NCBI GenBank assembly: GCA_035578905.1
Contig: JAQJVL010000160.1
Span: 1,153,560 to 1,217,559, forward strand
Source of the DNA: Stictocephala bisonia
Taxonomy: Eukaryota > Arthropoda > Insecta > Hemiptera > Membracidae
Direction of reading: 5' to 3'
DNA length: 64,000 nt
The notes beneath the pieces were generated by a model. That model had not been told where the DNA came from and did not search any database. It was given only the letters and a program-made list of their open reading frames with translations. This document shows, piece after piece, positions 1-10,022 of this stretch; the stretch's first letter is position 1; the number at the start of each line of letters is the position of its first letter. Both the position numbers and the translations under genes were made by a program.

Positions 1-40
1 TGGTGGACTATCCCTTGTCAGCAACTGCCCGGACACCGTG
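1..40 (+). CDS. possible 3' end of an upstream exon of the GH18-like gene
   Basis: The first 40 bases are markedly richer in G and C than the following intron-like sequence and end in GTG followed by GTGAGA, a good splice donor. An exon ending at base 40 with one leftover base would join the exon at 935, which needs one incoming base; the reading then starts Trp-Trp-Thr-Ile-Pro-Cys and has no stop. Thirteen open codons are weak evidence, and this reading does not resemble the start of a GH18 barrel. It could be chance. Confidence 0.25.
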
Positions 41-176
41 GTGAGATATCAATATTTAAATACTAAGTAACAAGTACTGTTTACTGTACTTTGTTTACTT
101 CAAAAAATTAAGAATCATGCCTTTACATTGCGTCTATATTCTAGAAACTATAACTTTCTTTATTTTGATGCTTTGA

Positions 177-437
177 TTCGGGGACGAGACACACGAATAT
201 GGCACCAGAGGCAGGTTATGGAACTATTGGGCTGGGAGGTACAGAATAGTTATTTATGAGCATTTTCCCTCAGATGCCGTTGTCCATCTTTACAACAAAC
301 TGCCAAACTGTATAAAAATCACCACAGCGCTGAAGGCGCTTAAAACTCAATTAAAAGGCGTTCTGGCCAACCATGCATTTTATAGCGTGGGTGCGTTTTT
401 GGCGAATAACTTGGAGACCACACAGTTGGTATGCTGA
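177..437 (+). mobile_element. degenerate LINE reverse-transcriptase C-terminal fragment
   Basis: An open frame from 177 to the TGA at 435-437 reads HEYGTRGR, later LYNKLPNCIK, then LKALKTQLKGVLANHAFYSV. This is the typical tail of jockey/CR1-like non-LTR reverse-transcriptase proteins (tyrosine-Thr-Arg-Gly segment, 'NKLP', then a basic helix ending in 'AFYSV'). The same layout (HQYYTRGRDN, INKLPEGF, RHLLVSKAFYSV) ends the larger LINE at 58027-60189. Only the last ~85 codons remain, so it is a 5'-truncated dead copy. The AT-rich stretch after 437 may be its 3' UTR; a motif at about 668-705 (GATAGC...GAAAGCTATACGATATAC) recurs near 60334. Confidence 0.7.
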
Positions 438-934
438 CACCGCAACTAGACGTGAAAAATTGGTAGTATGAATGCACAAAAAAGTTGTATGTTTTAAATA
501 ATTTTGTAGTGTGGGTGAAATTAATTTTTTAAATAGGCATCAAACAGCTTTTAAACTAAAATTGAATTTTATAATATATTTTATATGTCTACTGCAAAAC
601 TGATTTGATTTGACTATAGGTTTAATTTTATTAGGATATTTTTTTAGATATTCTAATGTTTAACCTCTTTTTAGTCTGATAGCTGGCCTATGAAAGCTAT
701 ACGATATACTTAGTTATTTTAATTACTTTTGGTTTAATTTTTTTTTTAATTACTAGGTCTAAGATTGTTTAACTACTTATAATTAATTAAATAAATCTGC
801 TTCAGTTGTTAAGCTTCTAATCTTTAATTTTTAGATCAAGGGTTTTCCTTTAGACTCAAGGCTATATATTTAGAACAAAATTAAGGATCATATGCAAGCA
901 AAGTTTCATTCAACATTTTCTTATTTATGTTCAG

Positions 935-1152
935 AACTCGTGGTGAGCGCTCGAAAACTTCAGGAGCGCAACCCCTCGCTGAATCTGCTGCTGGAGGTCA
1001 CCGACAGTGCTGAGGTCGCGCTGAAGAAACGAAGCGCACTCGCTCAGACTGTCGCTGCAGTAGTGGCTAAGTGCGGGTTGGATGGGGTGCAAGTGGCACT
1101 CCGCTGGGGCAAACCGACAGCAGCCAAGGTTCAGCTGGTCGACTTCGTTCAG
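935..1152 (+). CDS. GH18-like barrel exon carrying the mutated catalytic motif
   Basis: The exon is bounded by a TTCAG acceptor (ends 934) and a CAG/GTAAAC donor. It encodes about 72 residues starting LVVSARKLQERNPSLNLLLEV, which matches the GH18 stretch before and through barrel strand 3 ('KNPxLKxLLxIGG'). It then reads CGLDGVQVALRW at the place of the family signature FDGLDLDWE. In GH18 the active residues are the Asp-x-x-Asp-x-Asp-x-Glu acids. Here the order is Asp, Gln, Ala, Arg, so the proton-donor Glu and two Asp are gone. The first two bases complete a codon begun in an upstream exon. It is higher in GC than the surrounding intron. Chitinase activity is very unlikely. Confidence 0.88.
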
Positions 1153-3100
1153 GTAAACTGATATGCTTACAACAATTGGAAATTTAAAAATAATTTCGTT
1201 TGGTTTTTGCTGGTACTGTGAGATATAAATCTTAAAAAATCGAATAAGACAAGCTGAAGAAACTTTGTAAAATAAATTTATTAAGTAAGAAAATGTATTA
1301 ACATTCGGAAAACAAAACAAAAAGATGGGAAAAAGGAGTAAAAGTATTGAGATATTCATGAAAAGAAAACATTACAAACAATAAAGCAGGGCTAAGTACC
1401 AAAATATGGATGGATTAAGATAAATTACGCATTAAAATTTATAATATAAATATATTGAAGTGTCGTTAAGATACAATAAATGAATAATATAGTAGGAGAT
1501 TACAGAAATCGTTAGTATTGTAAGAGAGGAAATATAAAAACTGTACTTTGGAACACGATAGTAAAAATAAAAGGAGACCATAGATGTATATAAATAACAA
1601 AACAATATTTTTAAGGTTTTAGTCAAATACGATCCTTTGTTAACATATATATAACTGTCAAAAACATTTCTTTACTCTCCTTAACAATTAGTTTCAAATA
1701 TACTATATTACGTTTTGAAAAATAATATTGATTGAAACTAAAGAAATGTTTAGTCCTATGTTTTTTATGATTAAATCCATAGTTATTTCTAAATAATATA
1801 TATTTCAAACCATACAACAATTCTGGTTTACCTAAAACACTCCTTAAGTAAATTCCGAAAATATTTAAAAATTAGTCTTTTCAACTAAAAAAACCAAGAT
1901 ACCTCATGTGTTTGTTAAAGTTTAGTAGTTAACTATGAGTTAGTCAGTTTCAATCAGTTACGTAAGTTTCATAGCACTTAGATACACTTTTCCAACTCAA
2001 ACACTTCTGCAATTCTGTTTAAGAAATCTTTATCATGTACATTTTAAGACCGCACATATCACCCACTCAGTGCAATAAAATTCTTTTTATGCTTCACATA
2101 AATAACTACTCTTTATTAACTTAGTTTTCTGTTGACATTTAAGTAGTTCTGAAAATTACGAAAGTCAAGCCTGTATGACTCATTTGTGACCTCATCTTTA
2201 ACGAATAGCTATAAAGAAGATTATCTATTTAGAGAGCCGCGTGGATTTAATACTGTAGACTACGCATTCTGAATACTATATAATGGGCCCATTCCGGATC
2301 TTTCGTAATATGGAGAAATATTCATAGTATTTTTATAACCACGCGTATATAGTTAAGAGGGATACTAACTCTGATTTAGAGATGTATGGTTAGTTAATTT
2401 AGTAAAACTATTCGGCTCTTCATCTGTAGGTTAAAATTCCTGTTGTTTTATAATTTACCTGTCTTTTTTAATTCGGGAAACAAATACATGCGATATTCAA
2501 TTAGGACATAATCTACTGAAAATCAGTTAATAATTCCGTAAATCAATTACTAAGCTAACAAAAATATTCGATTATAATAATGAGATTCCCTTTGGCAAAG
2601 CCTTTTAGTTTTGGGCCATTTTTAAAGAATGTTTACTATTCATATTTCATTTTTACTATTTTCTATTAATACATGCAAATTGGTTTACCAGTTTGCTTAT
2701 AACATAGCCAAGCTTAGTAATTCAAATTTGTATTCAAAACAAATTACATATGATCAATTTATTTTGGACTTTTTTACTAAATAAAAAAAAAACAATTTTA
2801 ATCAGTTCAGGATAAAGTGTTAAACATATTAGTTAATGTTTAAAACATTGACAGCTCCTATTTCTAAATTTTTAGTTTTTATTTTTTATTTTTCTCCACT
2901 TGATAGGTTTATACTTTATTTAATAACTGTTTACATATGTACTTTTTGTTCTATTGTCCTTTGAGCTGTAAGTATGTATATTTTATTCCGCTATAACATG
3001 TCGTTTTGTATAAGTTATATACGTACAATTATTTTGTAATATTTTCACTATAAATTATTTTATTTTCTTTAATTTTAGTTTCTTATAATTTTTTAAATAC
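1153..3100 (+). other. intron 1, first part: no recognised feature
   Basis: AT-rich intron sequence. I see only short chance frames, no splice-bounded coding piece, and no clear repeat before the hairpin tail near 3127. Confidence 0.6.
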
Positions 3101-3126
3101 AGTATTTATGTTATCTAAAAAAACTC

Positions 3127-3215
3127 GGTTCCCACGCACAGTTTCATTTCCATGTGGGGACCTTTTCCATGTTTAAAAATGTATAATTGTAGTTGAATTT
3201 TTGGAAATAAATTAA
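3127..3215 (+). mobile_element. LINE-like 3' tail with stem-loop (copy 1)
   Basis: A hairpin at 3127-3162 pairs GGTTCCCAC with GTGGGGACC around a short loop, and is followed about 45 bases later by GGAAATAAATTAAC. The same hairpin-plus-AATAAA arrangement occurs at 35021-35220 with CCCACGCACA and TATGTGGGC. Conserved 3' stem-loops before a short tail are typical of non-LTR retrotransposon ends. No coding part is recognisable upstream, so this is a strongly truncated copy. Confidence 0.45.
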
Positions 3216-3219
3216 CAAT

Positions 3220-5470
3220 TACTATTATTAATGCTGATTTGTATTCCATTTAAGATATTTACAACGTTAAAAATACAACTTGTAAAGATGAGAAGAACAA
3301 AATTCTAAAAGATAGATATTACAAATTAAAAAAATAAGTGCCAGTCCAAAAACTGGAATTGTCTAAATATTTATTTTACATGAAGAATTCATTTATTTAT
3401 AATTTTATACGTAAATAAACGTAGTAATAGTTTTAGTCGTTTGTTCTGACAACATTAGTCCTCGGCGTTCTTTATGTTGTGATTACTTTTCAGTAACTCA
3501 AATACAATTTTAGAAATTCGAATGTAGGTTATAGTTTTTGAGTGTCGTAAGAATACATTTAGAAATTCAGTGAGACTGGTCAACTATTTTAAAGTCAGAT
3601 TAATCATGTTTTTAAATCAAATTAGTTTTAAGAAATAGTGGGTTTTAAGCCGTACCAAGGCTGTTAAGTTCACACGTTTTAGAACTAGTAGCTCAAGGTT
3701 CCCTGGCTTAATCCTGTCATTTAGAATTCAATTTTAAAATTATTTGACGACATTTACAATCATTATTTGATTCAAAGTTCTTGTTTTGAAAAGTTAGTAA
3801 ACAGTTTTACTGTCTATATTGCATTCCAGTCTATTTCGTATGTATGAAATAAATTAATATTATTAATTATACTGAATTTTTGTAGTTATTATTTAAATAG
3901 CTAGTTTTTTATATTTTAAAGAGTAATTGGTGTATGGAAATAGAATTTTACTCGTATTTTGTCAAATAATTCTTTCGTCTTTATTATCCTTTACACGAAG
4001 TGGATTTAATGGAGGAACCTAAAGTGCAAACTTTAAAATGGCTGCTATCTTAAATCGATTGACCTAACTAATATCTAAATCATCCAAATCAATAACATAT
4101 ATTTTCTATCATAAGTAAAAAATAATAACTCTAAAATTCTAGCTTTTTTTATTTGGCAAGCTGGAGAGGTATTGAGGAGTAAAACTTTGAACTAGGTATT
4201 GGAGACGATATCACTCAGGTGATTCGTAAACAAAAAGATATTTTAATTCTAAAATTATTTCGGGCACTGTTTTTAATTGTTTAGTACCTTTATAAAACAT
4301 GGATCTAAATAGCAAATTAATAAATTTTATGTTACGTTAAAATTATTATCTTATTTGCAAAAATGCTGTTTGAAAAGCTTGTAACATTTGTAATAAATAG
4401 TAGTCGTTAAATGTAGAAAATGTTCAACGTAATTTAAGAATAAAATTAATTATAGAAATATAATTTAAATAAGTTTACAAATTGGGCTTCTGCCTAGTGA
4501 TGGATAAAGTACATAGTAGCTATATCAACATTAGTTTTATATTTTATATAAAACCATTCCAAGACAACAGTGTTTTATTTCTTTATATATTTTTAAGAAT
4601 ACGTAACCAAAAATGAGATGATAGGTTATATTCTACACTCATCATAATATTCACATTTATTTCGAGCGAATCAATAATCTCCTGGTTTTTAAAAGTAATT
4701 AGCAAATGTTATGTTCTTAGTTTAAAATACTTAAAGCTAAACTTAATTGTATGTAAAAATAAGAAATTTTGAATATTTTCAGTTGCATGTTAGCAATCTT
4801 GGAAAATATTGAGAAATTACTGTAACATTTTTAGATATTTTCCGTTAATAACTTAGGTTACCTAAAATAACCTATCAAAGTATTGGTAGTGATTTAAAAA
4901 TAAAATGTCCCATATTTTATTGATTAACCTAACAAAACCTAACCCAACCTAACCAAGAAAACTACCAATTTGAACAAATTTAATTTGATATTTTCAAGTA
5001 TTGCTCTTCTAATAATATTTATAAGCTTGATTTTTCTTGTACCTGTAGAAAAATCGTGTCAAACTACCGACAAATAACTTAAAATATTCCATAGTTTTGC
5101 TGGTACAAATTGGCCAATAACCCGTAAAAGATCTGTCACCGGGCCCTTTCTAAAAGCCTCGGCCCACCATGAATGGATGGAGTTGTCAGGGTTTTATCTA
5201 CGTTGTAATTTGATATTCAAATAGATGTCCACCACTCCAGATGAGGTAACTGTCTCGCCAAACCTGTTCAACAGAGACTGCCAACTTCGGTGTCTCTAAG
5301 GCCTACTTTCCGAAATACGTGCGAGGAATGTTATTGAGCAATGGACCAGTCTAATATGTTTAGGTCGACTGATTCCATATGAAACTAATAGCATCAACTG
5401 AGACTTATTTATACTGTTAAAAGTTAAAAATCAATTCGGTAGTCGAGTAGCTAAGCCTTTACGATCTTTG
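3220..5470 (+). other. intron 1, second part: little structure
   Basis: AT-rich intron. The only notable item is a run of AACCTAAC-like units at about 4923-4953, related to the insect CCTAA telomere unit but irregular. I see no coding exon. Confidence 0.55.
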
Positions 5471-5479
5471 AAACATATC

Positions 5480-5880
5480 AATAGACTTATAGTTAAGCTA
5501 TGACTTAAGTGAAACGCACATAGGTAGACATATAGTTAAGCTGAAAACACTTCAGTAGGCAGTTATTTAAGCTGAAATTAACTTCAGCAGGCATGTAGTT
5601 AAGCTGTAAACACTTCAGTAGACATAATATAGTTAAGTTGCAAACTCTTCAGTCGGCAGTTGGTTGAACTGAAATCAATTTCAGTAGTCATATAGTTTAT
5701 CTGAGGTCAACTTTAGCTGACATATAGTTAAGCTGAGATCAACCTCAGCAGACATATATTCAAGCTGAGATCAACTTCAGCAGACTTATATTTAAGTTGA
5801 GATCAACTTCAGTAGGCATTCAGTTAAGCTGAACACCACATCAGTAGACATGTCGTTAAATCCATATAGTTAAGCTGTCA
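5480..5880 (+). repeat. degenerate ~41-bp tandem repeat with inner palindrome
   Basis: About ten diverged units contain AGTTAAGCTGA, then a TCAACTTCAG segment, then CAGACATAT. Examples start near 5530, 5590, 5725 and 5780. Within a unit, AGCTGA and TCAGC(A) are complementary, so each unit could form a small hairpin. Units differ by many substitutions, so the array is old. Confidence 0.65.
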
Positions 5881-7719
5881 CAAACTGAATCCGACTTCTG
5901 AGAATGTTATATTTTTAAGCTGTTGGAATGCGTGTTTTATATTACACAAAATTTATTTTGTATAATATTCACACATTTGCCTGCAGTTTAATACTAGCCA
6001 AAGTCTGACAGATAAAATAGTGAGGCTAGGAAGAAAAGGCTCATTTATTAGTGCTTAGATTACAGCTCTTATCATGTGTTGTAGACATTTCATATTTATT
6101 TCTGCTCAACTTACATTACGTGATAAAGCTTTATCACGTTATTTATGCAAAGTTTTATAAAAATTGTAGGAATGAAATAACAAGCAATAGGACGTAAAGT
6201 TATTGGAACCGACAGTATTCCGATCAGCAATTTATAAATAAATATTGATGGTTTAAAATATAGACGACAAAGAAAAAAAATCAAACTTGATTTAAAGCTT
6301 ATGAAATTCTGATACCGAAAAGGAGAATAAATTGACCATGGCCAATATAAACAAACAACACTTTAATCGATGTTACAGGACTGTTAAGGGCCTTAAATTC
6401 GAATGAAATGTATTTAAAAAAATAAATTTAATTATTGAGGAAAAAGTTGATAACCCTTTTTATTGAGTTATATCAGTTGTAAAACGTAGACAGCAGGAGC
6501 AGTAAAAAGAAGGAAATTGAAGGCAACACAATTCATTGTGGCTTGGAAAATAGAGACTAGATAGGGTTAGGGCAACTAACGAAATGACACTGACAGTCAA
6601 CATTAAGGCTATCAACTCAAGATCATTGAAGTGTGTGGATCTAAGAGACAAGTTTGACAGTAGGCGATGACTTATGTCCCCATTGAATTACTTCACGCGG
6701 ACTGGCCTTCACCGCCATCAACTCTACTAGATATGAAGTCTACTAGTAGACGTCTGGGCGTTGAATGATCAGGATGAATGGATCTCGACTTGAGAGAGAG
6801 CTAATATAATATAATTCAAGCTTATAAAACAAACGAACATCTAGTAGATTGTATTCCTCGAGACATTTAAGTAGTAGATTGAATTGTTTGTTACTCTATG
6901 AACTGGGTTGATCTTAAAAGAATGATTTGCTTTATGAGAGCACGTAATTTAGTAATTAGACTACATGAATAACTAAAAAAGTCCTATAAATATATGTATA
7001 TATATATATATATATATATCTACATATTATACTATTGACTATAAAATCAAGAAGACTGTCCGCGCACATGTGTCCTGTCAAGCCAGTATTCCTGTTCGGT
7101 GATATTAGTTCTTGTTCGGTTCTCACAGGTAGCGCCAGCGGTCTGCTTCTATCTACATCTCCTCGTCACTCTCCCTTTCTCTCTCCAGAACACGTTGAAG
7201 GGACTAATAGCTGAGCTGATAGTACACCTAAACTCATCTGAGCGCTCATTTGAAACTAATGACTATTAGATAGCAGCATATGCGCGTGTTTAGAGCAAAT
7301 ACATTGCCTTGGAAGCTTGTCTGTTATTATAGTCAATGATCATACTTAACTTAGTGAAAAGATTGAACTTTTTGAAAACCAAACTACGACCACCATCTAT
7401 GAAAACAGTTCTATATAAACAAAATGGTCTTACACTTAACCTACCTAACAGAATAAAGACAACCTTTATTCAGCTCTTTTATACACTTTTATATTAAGAT
7501 AAAATATTGAGTTATCGTTCATAACCAAGGCCAATGTAAAAAATTCGTCTGCTAAAAGAGATCCACACAGATTTTATCAGGATAAAACATCAGGTTATTG
7601 TGACTATACCATTACTTCTACAAGATTTTTTAATAATTTTAACAGGTAGGAATTATATACGGTCAATATAAAACTACAGTGAAGTTTCTTATTCGAACTA
7701 CATCAACTAACGCCCTCTC
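5881..7719 (+). other. intron 1, third part: no gene; TA microsatellite
   Basis: Mostly AT-rich. A (TA)n tract lies at about 6989-7020. A moderately GC-rich stretch at 7050-7200 has no recognisable content. Confidence 0.5.
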
Positions 7720-7724
7720 AAATG

Positions 7725-7965
7725 GACATCACAGCTTCGCAACCTTGACCAGTTCCGTCACTTGACTCTTTCGCAACCGTTTGTTTTCCGCCAAGCCTTA
7801 AAAAGGCCGTAATTATCTGCTCCCACTGCGGCGACATTGGTCGTGGGCTGCGCCGCACCACCCCGCAGCAGTTACACCGGTAACAGTTCCCACGCAGTCA
7901 CTGGTACTGGCCAATGTGTGATTACCTGAGTCATGCTCGTGGGATTTCCCGGAACCTAACCATAA
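7725..7965 (+). other. isolated GC-rich island in intron 1
   Basis: About 240 bases are clearly richer in G and C than the surrounding intron, with several CpG and CAG/GCG words (7820-7900). Neither strand shows a long frame or convincing splice sites. It could be a cis-regulatory element, an internal promoter or an old insertion; the sequence does not decide. Confidence 0.3.
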
Positions 7966-8655
7966 TGAATGAGATTTATGATTGTTTTACAGATTTACAA
8001 ATACATTTTTCAGTAATTTCTAATTGTTAAAGATGTGATCATATTGAGCTCTTTGTAATATTTTGAACTATACCTTGCATTGTAAAAATGGGTTTAATAT
8101 TTGTAGAACCCGTGAAAAATATCAAATTCTGTTGAAATGCATGCAAACTGTTCACGTTGATGTGGACACTTTTATAAAGTGCCTTGACTGTTTTTATGAG
8201 TTTCTTATTAGTAAAGGTTTACAATATTGACATTATAAAAGAAACTGTGGTTTCAATTGATTTTGAAAATACCACAAGAATGTCAATGACACAAGTGAAT
8301 CAGAAAGTTTCACAAGGAAATGCCATGTGGTTTCAACAGCTGGCAATGACTAAACGTAAAAAAGAAGCTAAGGCAACGCAGAACTTTATCAATAACATAA
8401 CCTTAACGGTCGTACACGATATCAAGTCGCCGTTCAGCTCACCTGACAGTTTTGGCTGAATTACCCAAATCTGTCAGACAACCAGACAGTGTGGATGCAG
8501 TTTGATAGATCATTTAGATATCGTTCAGGTGAGTTGAGAACAGACGAACATTCTATACTATCTCCTGTCAGATTTTAGCCAACACTGAGCCAGACTTGAA
8601 GTTGTGGACGCAATCTGTCTGGTTCGGTTCAAGCCTCACAATGCACATGCACAAT
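7966..8655 (+). other. intron 1: short open frame of unknown meaning
   Basis: A 91-codon frame at 8184-8459 has no recognisable motif. An imperfect inverted pair (GTTCAGCTCACCTGAC near 8431 and TTCAGGTGAGTTGAGAAC near 8524) suggests an old palindromic insertion. Nothing else is supported. Confidence 0.3.
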
Positions 8656-8659
8656 CCTT

Positions 8660-8805
8660 GCACCCATACACTGTACGTATACACAGTACACAGTACTCAT
8701 ACACAGTACCCATACACTGTACATGTATGGGTGGGTGGGTGGGTCAATACCACTGTACTGCATGGGTGGGTGGGTGGGTCCAATACCTTACATGTTTTGT
8801 TTTAT
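8660..8805 (+). repeat. simple-repeat cassette with two perfect G-quadruplex motifs
   Basis: CA/TA-rich short repeats (CATACACAGTACC type) are followed by GGGTGGGTGGGTGGG at 8729-8743 and again at 8764-8778, with CAATACCACTGTACTGCAT between them. The motif TACAGTGGTATTGACCC (read on the minus strand here) also occurs around 22730-22830 and 62760-62850, so this is a dispersed cassette. Confidence 0.7.
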
Positions 8806-9364
8806 TTTCCTGTTAACATAAGTGAATAAAAAAAAAACCTTTTTTTAGGAAAAGAATTTTGAAAAGCATTTGAGAGAGTGTTGCAAAACCACTCAAACTT
8901 AGAATTAACATTTTCAATGCTATATACTGGGGCCCAAACAGTAACAGACAGAATTGAAATAAATTTAATAAAGTTGTTCTCCGAAAAATTTCTTTTAAAG
9001 AAGTATTCACTAGGCTTGGTATAGTTATGGTTTATGATCATTAGCTGCGCTTCATGGTCTGATAGGCTACAAAACATATCTAACTCACAAATTTCCTTTC
9101 TGTGTTAAATATACGTTCTTTTGCAAAAGTATATTTACATTTTTTGTGAGCTGTAATTGTTGTATTTTTTTATGGTTACATAATAGTCAAATGTCAATCT
9201 CTGTGCATAGTTTTGACCACTCTAAAGAATAACGTGAAATTTTGCACATTTTTGTATTTTTCCTAGGAATTGTTTTAAACATATACGAATGAATCGACTG
9301 TTTATTTTTTTAAATCATTAGTCGTTAAATAAAAATAAATAACATAATTTTAAAATGAGATAAG

Positions 9365-9834
9365 AATAGTATATTTCATAACAAGAGTGGAAAGTGGGAT
9401 TTTGCATGTTCGAGACCATATGTTTGAAGTGCGAGACTTGTCGAGCACTTCAAATGGTCGAGAACATACAAAACACTTTCACTCGAGTTTTGAACGATAC
9501 TTTTCACTACACAACAGAATAAAAACACATTTTCACTACACTACTATGAGTTTAGCTGTTTTCGTTATGTGTTTACAACCTGCGAAACATCATATTTTCA
9601 ACAGCTGTCTATTATTTACTACCGAAAGTAACATTGTTTACAACCGAACATTTTCCACAGTCAACAACTCCTGTTTTTATTCCGTAATGTAGTGAAAAGT
9701 ATCGTTCAAAACTCGAGTGAAAGTGTTTTGTATGTTCTCGACCATTCGAAGTGTTCGACAAGTCTCGCACTTCAAACATATGGTCTCGAACATGCAAAAC
9801 CCCACTTTCCACTCTTGTTATGAGATATACTATT
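9365..9834 (+). mobile_element. palindromic MITE with ~162-bp terminal inverted repeats
   Basis: The left arm (9365-9526) and right arm (9671-9834) are near-perfect reverse complements, both beginning AATAGTATAT on their own strands. Each arm also contains an inner hairpin around TTTGAAGTGC and GCACTTCAAA. The ~144-bp centre (9527-9670) encodes nothing recognisable. The short frames seen in it on both strands are by-products of the palindrome. No target-site duplication is obvious. Confidence 0.8.
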
Positions 9835-9885
9835 TTGGAATGTTGACTGTTTATTAAATTAGAAACATGTTTTAAAAAAAGGTGT

Positions 9886-10022
9886 TGTTGACTGTGGAAA
9901 ATTTTCGGTTGTAAACAATGTTACTTTCGGTAGTAAACAATAGACAGCTGTTGAAAATATGATGTTTCGCAGGTTGTAAACACATAACAAAAACAGCTGA
10001 ACTCATAGTAGTGTAGTGAAAA
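9886..10022 (-). mobile_element. inverted second copy of the MITE's central segment
   Basis: This stretch is the reverse complement of 9529-9668 (TTGACTGTGGAAAA, CATAACAAAAACAGCTGA and the intervening bases), lying 50 bases right of the MITE but without the long arms. It shows a rearrangement or a second partial insertion of the same family. Confidence 0.75.

Noticed and set aside
892..934. ATG at 892 as the start of the GH18-like gene
   Set aside because: The 14 codons before the TTCAG acceptor have no signal-peptide character, and the exon begins in mid-barrel, so the true start is upstream of the window.
8184..8459. 91-codon frame as a nuclease-like fragment
   Set aside because: A weak resemblance around Gly-Asn-Ala-x-Trp-Phe was not supported by any further motif.
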